A DNA stretch of 64,000 bases from Actinomadura chibensis NBRC 106107 (GTDB taxonomy: Bacteria > Actinomycetota > Actinomycetes > Streptosporangiales > Streptosporangiaceae), in the NCBI RefSeq assembly GCF_001552135.1, contig NZ_BCQP01000035.1, positions 1 through 64,000 on the forward strand, read 5' to 3'. A model generated the notes under the pieces. The model had not been told where the DNA came from. It saw nothing but the letters and a program-made list of their open reading frames with translations, and searched no databases. Below are positions 27,044 through 34,803 of the stretch, one piece after another. Positions within the stretch are counted from its first letter, which is position 1; every line of letters begins with the position of its first letter. The position numbers were made by a program, and so were the translations under genes.

Positions 27044-28138
27044 GTGACCGCTGACGCATCCCGCACCGACGACGCGAACGCGAGCCCGCCCGAGCACGGC
27101 GGCCTCGCCGAGAGCCCCTTCCTGCTGGCGTGCCGCCGCCGGCCCGTGCCGCACACGCCCGTGTGGTTCATGCGGCAGGCCGGCCGGTCGCTGCCGGAGT
27201 ACCTGCGGGTCCGCGACGGCGTCCCGATGCTGGAGTCGTGCGCCCGGCCGGACATGATCGTCGAGATCACGATGCAGCCGGTGCGCCGCTACGCGGTGGA
27301 CGCGGCGATCTTCTTCAGCGACATCATGGTGCCGCTCAAGGCCGTCGGCGTGGACCTCGACATCAAGCCGGGCGTCGGGCCGGTGATCGCCGACCCGATC
27401 CGGGACGCGGCGGGCCTCGCCATGCTGCGGCCGCTCGTCCCGGACGACGTCCCGTACGTGACGGAGGCCGTCCAGGGCCTGGTGGGGGAGCTGGGCGCGA
27501 CCCCGCTGATCGGCTTCGCGGGCGGCCCGTTCACCCTCGCCTCGTACCTGATCGAGGGCGGGCCGTCGAAGAACCACGAGCGCACCAAGGCCATGATGTA
27601 CGGCGAGCCCGAGCTGTGGGACGACCTCATGTCCCGCCTCGCCGACCTCACGATCGCGTTCCTGAAGGTGCAGGTCGCGGCGGGGGCGAGCGCCGTGCAG
27701 GTGTTCGACTCGTGGGTCGGCGCGGTCGCCGCGCAGGACTACCGCGAGTCCGTGCTGCCGCACACCCGCCGGATCTTCGCCGAGATCGAGCCGCTCGGCG
27801 TCCCGCGCATCCACTTCGGCGTCGGGACGGGCGAGCTGCTCGGCCTGATGGGCGAGGCGGGCGCGGACGTCGTCGGCGTCGACTGGCGCGTCCCGCTGGA
27901 CGACGCCGTCGCCCGCGTCGACGCGGGCAAGGCGCTGCAGGGCAACCTCGACCCGGCGATCCTGTTCGCGCCGTGGGAGACCGTCGAGCGCCGCGCCCGC
28001 GACGTGCTGGCCCGCGGGCGCACCGCCGAGGGGCACATCTTCAACCTGGGGCACGGGGTGCTGCCGTCGACGGACCCGGACGTGCTGGCCCGCCTCGCGG
28101 ACCTCGTCCACGAGGCGAGCCAGGAGGACGCGCTCTAG
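27044..28138 (+). CDS. hemE: Uroporphyrinogen III decarboxylase
   Basis: A 364-residue heme pathway enzyme that removes four carboxyl groups from uroporphyrinogen III to give coproporphyrinogen III. The substrate-binding P-V-W-F-M-R-Q-A-G-R-S-L-P-E-Y lies near residue 37. The conserved Asp is in F-F-S-D-I-M-V-P, and the C-terminal F-N-L-G-H-G-V matches the family. The start is GTG at 27044, the only plausible one; there is no ribosome-binding site, so a leaderless or near-leaderless message is possible. Its product feeds the HemY/HemQ branch encoded 1.1 kb downstream. The TAG stop shares a CTAG with the stop of the convergent lipoprotein gene. Confidence 0.95.
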   Translation: MTADASRTDDANASPPEHGGLAESPFLLACRRRPVPHTPVWFMRQAGRSLPEYLRVRDGVPMLESCARPDMIVEITMQPVRRYAVDAAIFFSDIMVPLKAVGVDLDIKPGVGPVIADPIRDAAGLAMLRPLVPDDVPYVTEAVQGLVGELGATPLIGFAGGPFTLASYLIEGGPSKNHERTKAMMYGEPELWDDLMSRLADLTIAFLKVQVAAGASAVQVFDSWVGAVAAQDYRESVLPHTRRIFAEIEPLGVPRIHFGVGTGELLGLMGEAGADVVGVDWRVPLDDAVARVDAGKALQGNLDPAILFAPWETVERRARDVLARGRTAEGHIFNLGHGVLPSTDPDVLARLADLVHEASQEDAL

Positions 28139-29076
28139 CTGGACGGGGACGAGTTCTCCGGCGCGGAGGCGGCCGCCGGGGGGCGGCGGCGTCCGAAGCG
28201 GGCGCGCAGGCGGCGCCGGAAGACCAGCGCCGGGGCGCCGAGCACCGCCGCTGTGACCAGGAACGGCAGCAGCCAGCCCAGCAGGACGGCGACGCCGCCC
28301 GCGAACGCGGTGAGCGCGTCCCAGCCGTCGCCGAGCGCGCCGACGAACCCGCCCCGGTCGTGCTTCGTCTCGGCCGGGACGGACTTGCCCACCAGGACCA
28401 CGGTCACGGTCGCGAACTGGGTGCGGTTCTTGAGCGCCTTCTGCCGCGCCTGGAGCGCCTCAAGGTCGGCCTCGCGTCCCGCGATCTCGTTCTCGATGTT
28501 CATGATCTCGGTGATCGAGCTCGCGCGTCCGAGCAGCTTGCGGTAGGTGTCGAGGGTCGCCTTGGCCGAGCGCACGCGGGCCTCGACGTCCGCGACCTCG
28601 CCCGTGACGTCCTCGGCCTCCTGGGTGAGCGACAGCTTCGCGCCGAGCCGCGTGCCGAGCTGGTCGAGCACCTCGCCGTACCGCGCGACGGGGATCTTCA
28701 GCGTGATCTCCGAGCGGGCCGGGTCGGTCGAGCTGGACTCCCGCTCGACATAGCCGCCGACCGCGCCGACCAATTGCTTCGCCTGGGTCGCGGACGCGTC
28801 CACGTCCTTCGCCCGGACCTGGAGCCGCGCCGTGTGGACGACCTCCCGCCCGGCGTCCAGCGGCGCCAGCGGGCGGGGCGTGCCGCCGCGCTCGCCGGTC
28901 CGCCCGGCCGTGCCGCCCGCCGGGGCGCGTTCGGCGCTCGGCGCGGCCGGGGCCCCGGCCACGCCGCGGTCGGCCGAGTCCGAGCCCCCGCCGGAGTCGC
29001 CGCCGCCCCCGCACGCCGCCAGCGTCCCCGCGACCAGCAGGACGGCCAGCGCGCCGGGGACGCGCGCCCGTCTCAT
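28135..29076 (-). CDS. DUF4349 domain lipoprotein
   Basis: A 313-residue predicted lipoprotein: lipobox L-A-A-C (Cys22), then a Gly/Ser/Ala-rich linker. A DUF4349 domain follows, with a central coiled coil (about residues 160-215: E-A-E-D-V-T-G-E-V-A-D-V-E-A-R-V-R-S-A-K and E-I-M-N-I-E-N-E-I-A-G-R-E-A-D-L). Near the C terminus is a transmembrane helix (L-L-G-W-L-L-P-F-L-V-T-A-A-V-L) and a basic tail. The two membrane attachments bracket an extracytoplasmic coiled coil, a plan common to the family, whose role is unknown. ATG at 29076 was chosen because it starts the signal sequence. Confidence 0.85.
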   Translation of the reverse strand: MRRARVPGALAVLLVAGTLAACGGGGDSGGGSDSADRGVAGAPAAPSAERAPAGGTAGRTGERGGTPRPLAPLDAGREVVHTARLQVRAKDVDASATQAKQLVGAVGGYVERESSSTDPARSEITLKIPVARYGEVLDQLGTRLGAKLSLTQEAEDVTGEVADVEARVRSAKATLDTYRKLLGRASSITEIMNIENEIAGREADLEALQARQKALKNRTQFATVTVVLVGKSVPAETKHDRGGFVGALGDGWDALTAFAGGVAVLLGWLLPFLVTAAVLGAPALVFRRRLRARFGRRRPPAAASAPENSSPSS

Positions 29077-29269
29077 GGTTCCCGGTCCGTTCCGCACAAG
29101 CCCGACGTTCCTGACGATCCGCATGGCGCTTGGACGAGGTGGTGCGGATCACCGTTCCCGCGCCCGAGTCGCGATCCGGGCACGAACGAGGCACACCGCA
29201 ATCACGGCGGCGCGGCGGCCCGGCGGCCCCGGTGCGCGGTCCCGCGGGTCGTCTGGGAGGCTGGAGGAC

Positions 29270-30769
29270 ATGAGCACGTCCCGCGCCGTCAAGACCGCCA
29301 AGGCCGCGCACGCGGTGGTCGTCGGGGGCGGCATCGCGGGCCTCGCCGCCGCGCGCCTGCTGGCCCGCGACGGCCTCCGGGTCACCGTCCTCGAAGGCTC
29401 CCCGCGGATCGGCGGCAAGCTGCGGGTCAGCGAGATCGCCGGGATCCCGGTGGACGAGGGCGCCGAGTCGATGCTCGCCCGCCGTCCCGAGGGCCTCGGC
29501 CTGGTCGGGGCGCTGGGCCGGGCCGACGACCTCGTGAACCCTGGCACCACGTCCTCGGGGATCTTCAGCCGGGGGGCGCTGCGGCCGATCCCGTCCGGGC
29601 AGGTCATGGGCGTCCCGTCGGACCTGCGGGCGCTCGCCGCCGCGCGGGTGCTGTCCCCGGCCGGGCTGGCGCGCGTGCCGCTCGACCTGGTCCTGCCCGA
29701 GACGCCGCGCGGGGAGGACGTGTCGGTCGCCGAGTTCATCGGCGCGCGGGTCGGCCGGGAGGTCGTGGACCGGCTCGTCGAGCCGCTGCTCGGCGGCGTC
29801 TACGCGGGCCGTGCCGAGCTGCTGTCCTTCGACTCGACGCTGCCCGCCGTCGCCGCGGCCGCGCGCACCCGCCGGTCGCTGATCAACGCGGTGCAGGACG
29901 TCAGGGCCGCCGCGCCCGCGAACCCGGGCCCGGTCTTCGCGACCCTCCCGGACGGCCTCGGCACCCTCCCGCACCTGATCGCGGACGACATCGCCGCCGC
30001 GGGCGGCACGGTCAGGACCGGCGCCATGGCCCGCGAGCTGCGCCGCCGCGACGGCGGCTGGCGGCTCACCGTCGGCCCGGCCCGCGACCCCGAGCAGCTC
30101 GACGCGGACGCCGTGCTGATCGCCGTCCCGGCGGCGCCCGCGGCCCGGCTGCTGGAGCCGGACGTCCCCGCCGCCGCCCGCGAGCTGGCCGGGATCGAGT
30201 ACGCCAGCATGGCGATCGTCACGCTCGCCTACCGGGTGGCCGCGTTCCCGCGCCCGCCGGAGGGGAGCGGGTACCTCGTCCCGGCCGTGGAGAGCGATCC
30301 CGAGCGGGGCGGGCGCGGGGTCAAGGCCGTCACGTTCAGCTCGGTAAAATGGCCTCACCTGCGAGACCACGACCCCGGCGTCCTCGCGGCGCGGTGCTCG
30401 ATCGGGCGGTTCGGCGAGGAGCACGTCCTCCAGCGCCCGGACGAGGAGCTGGTCGCCGCCGCGACCGCCGAGCTCGCCGCCACCTGCGGCGTGTCGGAGC
30501 CGCCCGTCGAGAGCCGGGTGACCCGGTGGGGCGGCGGCCTCCCGCAGTACAACGTGGGCCACGCCGACCGCGTGGCCAAGGTCCGGGCGGCGGTCGCCGA
30601 GGTGCCGGGGCTCGCCGTCGCGGGCGCCGCCTACGACGGCCTCGGGATCCCCGCGTGCGTCGCCTCGGCGAGCGCGGCGGCGGCCCGGATCCTCGACCAT
30701 GTGCGCAGCCGAGAAGGAGCAGACCATGACGCAGCCGGCGGGCAGGCCGAAGGCACGCGAACTCAATGA
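29270..30769 (+). CDS. hemY: Coproporphyrinogen III oxidase, HemY/CgoX type (often annotated protoporphyrinogen oxidase)
   Basis: A 499-residue FAD enzyme. The dinucleotide motif is V-V-V-G-G-G-I-A-G-L-A-A-A, followed by V-L-E-G-S-P-R-I-G-G-K. The C-terminal FAD contact V-A-G-A-A-Y-D-G-L-G-I-P is typical of HemG/HemY-type oxidases. In Actinobacteria this enzyme oxidises coproporphyrinogen III to coproporphyrin III in the coproporphyrin-dependent route. The immediate hemQ neighbour supports that reading over protoporphyrinogen oxidation. The ATG at 29270 is preceded by G-G-A-G-G. The last 44 bases overlap the start of hemQ, so the two are coupled. The first 10 residues are a basic lead. Confidence 0.93.
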   Translation: MSTSRAVKTAKAAHAVVVGGGIAGLAAARLLARDGLRVTVLEGSPRIGGKLRVSEIAGIPVDEGAESMLARRPEGLGLVGALGRADDLVNPGTTSSGIFSRGALRPIPSGQVMGVPSDLRALAAARVLSPAGLARVPLDLVLPETPRGEDVSVAEFIGARVGREVVDRLVEPLLGGVYAGRAELLSFDSTLPAVAAAARTRRSLINAVQDVRAAAPANPGPVFATLPDGLGTLPHLIADDIAAAGGTVRTGAMARELRRRDGGWRLTVGPARDPEQLDADAVLIAVPAAPAARLLEPDVPAAARELAGIEYASMAIVTLAYRVAAFPRPPEGSGYLVPAVESDPERGGRGVKAVTFSSVKWPHLRDHDPGVLAARCSIGRFGEEHVLQRPDEELVAAATAELAATCGVSEPPVESRVTRWGGGLPQYNVGHADRVAKVRAAVAEVPGLAVAGAAYDGLGIPACVASASAAAARILDHVRSREGADHDAAGGQAEGTRTQ

Positions 30770-31424
30770 CGTCATCCGCTACACCATGTGGTCGGTCTTC
30801 CGGGTGGCGCGGCCGGGGACGGTCGGCGAGCGCGACGCGGCCGAGGTCCAGGACCTCCTCGACCAGGCCGCCGAGAAGGACGTGACGACCCGCGGCGCCT
30901 ACGACGTCGCCGGGCTGCGCGCCGACGCCGACTACATGTTCTGGTGGCACGCGCCGACGTCCGACGACCTCCAGGAGGTCTACACCCGGTTCCGCCGGAC
31001 GGCCCTCGGCCGCGCGAGCGAGCCGGTGTGGTCGCAGATGGCGCTGCACCGCCCGGCCGAGTTCAACAAGAGCCACATCCCGGCGTTCCTCGCGGAGGAG
31101 GAGCCCCGCGCCTACGTGTGCGTGTACCCGTTCGTCCGGTCGTACGAGTGGTACCTGCTGCCGGACGAGGAGCGCCGCGCGATGCTCGCCGAGCACGGCA
31201 AGATGGCGCGCGAGTACCCGGACGTCCGCGCCAACACGGTCGCGTCGTTCGCGCTCGGCGACTACGAGTGGATGCTCGCGTTCGAGGCCGACGAGCTGCA
31301 CCGGATCGTCGACCTGATGCGGCACCTGCGGGCCGCGCGGGCGCGCCTGCACACCCGCCTTGAGGTGCCGTTCTACACCGGGCGCCGCAAGCCGGTCGGC
31401 GAGCTGGTCGCGAACCTCGCCTAG
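30726..31424 (+). CDS. hemQ: Coproheme decarboxylase HemQ (chlorite dismutase family)
   Basis: A 232-residue ferredoxin-like heme enzyme that converts coproheme III to heme b, the last step of the coproporphyrin-dependent pathway. The region P-F-V-R-S-Y-E-W-Y-L-L contains the conserved Tyr used for decarboxylation. L-A-E-H-G-K-M-A-R-E-Y carries the proximal heme His. D-A-D-Y-M-F-W-W and S-F-A-L-G-D-Y-E-W-M are also family hallmarks. The ATG at 30726 has A-A-G-G-A-G at good distance; an upstream in-frame ATG at 30699 lies deeper in hemY and lacks this. Ferrochelatase is not in the window. Confidence 0.94.
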   Translation: MTQPAGRPKARELNDVIRYTMWSVFRVARPGTVGERDAAEVQDLLDQAAEKDVTTRGAYDVAGLRADADYMFWWHAPTSDDLQEVYTRFRRTALGRASEPVWSQMALHRPAEFNKSHIPAFLAEEEPRAYVCVYPFVRSYEWYLLPDEERRAMLAEHGKMAREYPDVRANTVASFALGDYEWMLAFEADELHRIVDLMRHLRAARARLHTRLEVPFYTGRRKPVGELVANLA

Positions 31425-31439
31425 CCGTCCTCGCCCAGC

Positions 31440-31490
31440 GTCCCGGCGACTTGCCCGGCCGTCCCGGCGACTCGTTCGGCCGTCCCGGCG
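31440..31490. repeat. Three tandem copies of a 21-base repeat
   Basis: The core GTCCCGGCGACT occurs at 31440 and 31461, and its first nine bases recur at 31482, so the period is exactly 21 bases. The array fills most of the short gap between hemQ and the next gene. No function is evident; a multiple of three would keep frame if it derived from coding sequence. Confidence 0.6.
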
Positions 31491-31534
31491 GGGACGGGCC
31501 GAGCGGGCGGCGGATCGGCAGTAGGGTGCGGTCC

Positions 31535-32125
31535 GTGACCGAGTCTCCCGTCCAGTCTCCCGCCAAGCAGCAGTCCCGCGGCCGGCACGCGAAGCCGCCG
31601 TCCGCGCTCGCCGTCCGCTGGAACCGGCTGGTCGCCTCGCGGCGGCGCCGGCTGGTCCTCGCCGGGACCGGGCTCACCGCGGCGGCGGCGCTCGCGGCGG
31701 GCGCCGCGCTCGCGCTGCCCGGCGGTGGCGGCGGCCCGGGCCCCGCGTCCCGGACGGCCGCCGAGGCCCGCGCCGGGGCGTCGCCGTCCCCGCACGAGGA
31801 GGTGGACGCGGTCGGCGACCCCGACGAGGTCACCGACGCGATGCCCTACTTCGAGAGCAAGGACCCGGAGAAGAAGGTCGTCAAGCACGTCACGGACGTC
31901 CGGCGCAGCGGCAGCTTCGTCCGGGTCTACACCGACCTCAAGGAGAAGGACGAGAACTCCAAGCCCGCCCTCGACCTCTGCAAGTGGACGACGCAGTTCC
32001 TCAAGGACGGCGGCGACGACGAGCCCCGCGTGTTCGTCCACGGGGAGAGCGACGACAACGGCAGCGTCATCCTCGCCAACAAGCAGAGCGACAAGGACTC
32101 CTGCGAGGTCAGCGAGACCCCGTAG
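31535..32125 (+). CDS. Membrane-anchored hypothetical protein
   Basis: A 196-residue protein with a basic cytoplasmic start, one transmembrane helix (about residues 44-65, L-V-L-A-G-T-G-L-T-A-A-A-A-L) and a charged outer domain. The domain has strands such as G-S-F-V-R-V-Y-T-D-L-K and D-N-G-S-V-I-L-A-N-K, and two Cys (L-D-L-C-K-W, D-S-C-E-V) that could form a disulfide. The GTG at 31535 was chosen because upstream in-frame sequence is the tandem repeat. I do not recognise the family. It lies 110 bases after hemQ on the same strand. Confidence 0.6.
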   Translation: MTESPVQSPAKQQSRGRHAKPPSALAVRWNRLVASRRRRLVLAGTGLTAAAALAAGAALALPGGGGGPGPASRTAAEARAGASPSPHEEVDAVGDPDEVTDAMPYFESKDPEKKVVKHVTDVRRSGSFVRVYTDLKEKDENSKPALDLCKWTTQFLKDGGDDEPRVFVHGESDDNGSVILANKQSDKDSCEVSETP

Positions 32126-32146
32126 CCGGGCCCGCCCGCCGGGCGG

Positions 32147-32548
32147 CTACTCGGCGGGTTCGAGGGTCAGCGAGATCGAGTTGATGCAGTACCGGTCGTC
32201 GGTCGGGGTGGCGTAGCCCTCGCCGTGGAACACGTGCCCGAGGTGCGAGTCGCACACCGCGCACCGGACCTCGGTCCGGACCATGCCGAGCGAGCGGTCC
32301 TCGATCAGGGTGACCGCGTCCGAGTCGGACGGCGCGTAGAACGACGGCCAGCCGCAGTGGCTCTCGAACTTGGTCTCCGAGCGGAACAGCTCCGTCCCGC
32401 AGGCGCGGCAGCGGTACACGCCGACGGTCTTCGTGTCGGTGTACTCGCCCGTGAACGGCTTCTCGGTGCCCGCCTCCCGCAGCACGTGGAACTCCTCGGG
32501 GCTGAGCTCGGCCCGCCACTCTTCCTCGCTCTTGCGGATCTTCTCCAT
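32147..32548 (-). CDS. msrB: Peptide-methionine (R)-S-oxide reductase
   Basis: A 133-residue cytoplasmic repair enzyme that reduces methionine-R-sulfoxide in proteins. Zinc-binding Cys pairs C-R-A-C and C-A-V-C are present. The catalytic Cys is in D-R-Y-C-I-N-S near the C terminus, and H-C-G-W-P-S-F and L-G-H-V-F are family signatures. Length is normal for the zinc-containing form. The ATG at 32548 is divergent from the LigD-type polymerase gene, 64 bases away. Confidence 0.95.
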   Translation of the reverse strand: MEKIRKSEEEWRAELSPEEFHVLREAGTEKPFTGEYTDTKTVGVYRCRACGTELFRSETKFESHCGWPSFYAPSDSDAVTLIEDRSLGMVRTEVRCAVCDSHLGHVFHGEGYATPTDDRYCINSISLTLEPAE

Positions 32549-32612
32549 ACCCTCGACGGTACCCGGCTCCCCGTCCCGGCCGCCTGTCCGACCTGTGGGT
32601 TAACGTGCTTGC

Positions 32613-33698
32613 ATGGCCTCGCCCTACATCGAGATCCCGGTCGGGGATCGGCTCGTCAAGGTGTCCAACCCCGACAAGGTCTACTTTCCTGAGCACGGCT
32701 ACACCAAGCGCCAGCTCGTGGAGTACTACATCGCCGTGGGGGAGGGCATCCTGCGCGCGACCCGGAACCGCCCGACGACGCTGGAGCGCTGGCCCGCCGG
32801 CGTCTTCGAGGGCGCCCGCATGGCCACCCGGGAGGACTACGCCCGCGGCCAGGCGGGCTACGGGGCGGGCAAGTCCGACGCGTTCTACCAGAAGCGCGTG
32901 CCGAAGGGCGCGCCCGACTGGGTCCGCACGTCCAAGATCGCGTTCCCGAGCGGCCGGTCCGCCGACGAGGTGTGCCCGACCGAGGTCGCCGTGATCGCCT
33001 GGGCGGCCAACCTCGGCACGCTGACCTTCCACCCGTGGCCCGTCCGGGACGGCGACGTCGACCATCCCGACGAGCTGCGCATCGACCTCGACCCGCAGCC
33101 CGGCACCGACTTCTCCGACGCGGTTCGGGTGGCGCTCGGCCCGGCCCGCGAGCTGCTGGCCGAGCTGGGGCTCACCGGGTTCGTCAAGACGTCCGGCAAG
33201 GGCGGCGTGCACATCTACGTGCGGATCGAGCAGCGCTGGACGTTCACCGAGGTCCGCCGGGCCGCCCTCGCGTTCGGCCGCGAGGTGGAGCGCCGCGCCC
33301 CCGCCGAGGTCACCACCCGCTGGTGGAAGGAGGAGCGGGGCGAGCAGGTGTTCATCGACTACAACCAGAACGCCCGCGACCGGACGATCGCGTCCGCCTA
33401 CAGCGTCCGCCCGGCCCCGCACGCGCCCGTCTCCGCGCCCGTGACCTGGGACGAACTGGCCGACGCCGACCCGCACGACTTCACCATCGCCACCATGCCC
33501 GCCCGCTTCGCGAAGGTGGGCGACCTGCACGCCTCCATCGACGACGAGGCGTTCTCCCTGGAGGGCCTGCTCGACCTCGCCGACCGGGACGAACGCGAGC
33601 ACGGCCTCGGCGACATGCCCTATCCACCGAACTATCCGAAGATGCCCGGCGAGCCGAAACGCGTCCAGCCGAGCAAGGACACCGACAACCGCTCGTGA
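32613..33698 (+). CDS. LigD-type DNA polymerase/primase domain protein
   Basis: A 361-residue stand-alone polymerase of the archaeo-eukaryotic primase type found in bacterial non-homologous end joining. The metal-binding motif is R-I-D-L-D-P-Q-P. The nucleotide-binding S-G-K-G-G-V-H-I-Y-V and the third acidic motif F-I-D-Y-N-Q-N are all in order. There is no ligase or phosphoesterase domain, so this is a split form; an ATP-dependent ligase is encoded 12 kb away. No Ku gene is in the window. The C-terminal tail of about 30 residues is Pro/Lys-rich. It may act in gap filling during break repair. Confidence 0.9.
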   Translation: MASPYIEIPVGDRLVKVSNPDKVYFPEHGYTKRQLVEYYIAVGEGILRATRNRPTTLERWPAGVFEGARMATREDYARGQAGYGAGKSDAFYQKRVPKGAPDWVRTSKIAFPSGRSADEVCPTEVAVIAWAANLGTLTFHPWPVRDGDVDHPDELRIDLDPQPGTDFSDAVRVALGPARELLAELGLTGFVKTSGKGGVHIYVRIEQRWTFTEVRRAALAFGREVERRAPAEVTTRWWKEERGEQVFIDYNQNARDRTIASAYSVRPAPHAPVSAPVTWDELADADPHDFTIATMPARFAKVGDLHASIDDEAFSLEGLLDLADRDEREHGLGDMPYPPNYPKMPGEPKRVQPSKDTDNRS

Positions 33699-33769
33699 GG
33701 GAATTTCCGGCCGAGGCCCCCGCTTGACCGGTGAGTACGCAACCGATCGATCAAGAGGAAGGCGGTCCC

Positions 33770-34549
33770 ATGTCCGGCACGGAGTCACTGCTGAACGTCA
33801 GGTACCTCGGGGGGCCGAGCGCCGTCCTGCGGATCGGCGGGGTCCGACTCGTCACCGACCCGACGTTCGACCCGGCGGGCGAGTACCCGATCGGCCCGCG
33901 CAGCCTGACCAAGACCTCCGACGCCATCGCCGGACCGGACGACATCGGCCCCGTCGACGCCGTGCTGCTCAGCCACGACCAGCATCCCGACAACCTCGAC
34001 ACCGGGGGCCGCGCGTTCCTCGCCGACGTCCCGCTGACGCTCACGACCGAGGCCGCCGCCGGACGGCTCGGCGGCACCGCCCGGGCGCTCCCGAACTGGG
34101 AGGACGTCGAGCTTCCGCGCCCCGATGGGGGAACCCTCCGGGTGACGGGCGTCCCGGCCCAGCACGGCCCGGACGGCACCGAGCAGTTCACCGGCCCGGT
34201 CACCGGGTTCGTCCTGTCCGGGGACGGGCTGCCCACCGTGTACGTGAGCGGCGACAACGCGTCCCTGGACGTCGTCCGCGCGATCGCGGACCGGTTCGCG
34301 CCGGTCGACGTCGCGGTGCTGTTCGCGGGCGCCGCGCGGACCCCGGTCGTCGACGGCGACCTCACGCTCGGCAGCGCGGCCGCCGCCGAGGCCGCCGGGA
34401 TCCTGCGCGCGGCGCGGGTCGTCCCGCTGCACTTCGAGGGCTGGGGGCACTTCACGCAGGGCCGCGACACGATCGCGCCCGCGTTCGCCGCCGCCGGTCT
34501 CGACGCCCGGCTCCACCTGCTCAAGCCGGGTGAGGAGATCGGCCTCTGA
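33770..34549 (+). CDS. Metallo-beta-lactamase-fold hydrolase
   Basis: A 259-residue protein of the UlaG-like metallo-beta-lactamase group. The metal motif S-H-D-Q-H-P-D-N-L-D, V-P-A-Q-H-G-P-D-G, the third motif V-S-G-D-N and a late H-F-E-G-W-G-H are visible in order. The fold starts at L-N-V-R-Y-L-G-G. The ATG at 33770 is supported by G-A-G-G-A-A-G-G; an earlier GTG at 33731 lies upstream of that site. Substrate unknown. It is followed by a strong terminator hairpin. Confidence 0.85.
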   Translation: MSGTESLLNVRYLGGPSAVLRIGGVRLVTDPTFDPAGEYPIGPRSLTKTSDAIAGPDDIGPVDAVLLSHDQHPDNLDTGGRAFLADVPLTLTTEAAAGRLGGTARALPNWEDVELPRPDGGTLRVTGVPAQHGPDGTEQFTGPVTGFVLSGDGLPTVYVSGDNASLDVVRAIADRFAPVDVAVLFAGAARTPVVDGDLTLGSAAAAEAAGILRAARVVPLHFEGWGHFTQGRDTIAPAFAAAGLDARLHLLKPGEEIGL

Positions 34550-34557
34550 CACCCCGC

Positions 34558-34597
34558 GGGCCCGCCGCCCCTGGAGGGGTGGGACGGCGGGCCCCTT
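34558..34597 (+). terminator. Rho-independent-like terminator
   Basis: GGGCCCGCCG (34558-34567) and CGGCGGGCCC (34585-34594) form a perfect 10-bp stem with an inner C4/G4 pairing, followed by CTT. It lies nine bases after the hydrolase stop. Confidence 0.75.
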
Positions 34598-34803
34598 CCG
34601 TCGAAAACGGGGTGCCGATAATGGCTTTGTGTCGAATTTCACTGACCGGTCCCGGACGGGGCGGGTTTCGCGTGCGGTGAGCTGTCACTCCCGCATCAAG
34701 TGATCAAATCGCGCTTTTTTATCGGCTATCAGTGAGCGCTTTTGTCATTTACCGTGCTGTCCGTTCATGTGTCGCCCGTCGACGTCTCCCCTGAAGGAGC
34801 ATG

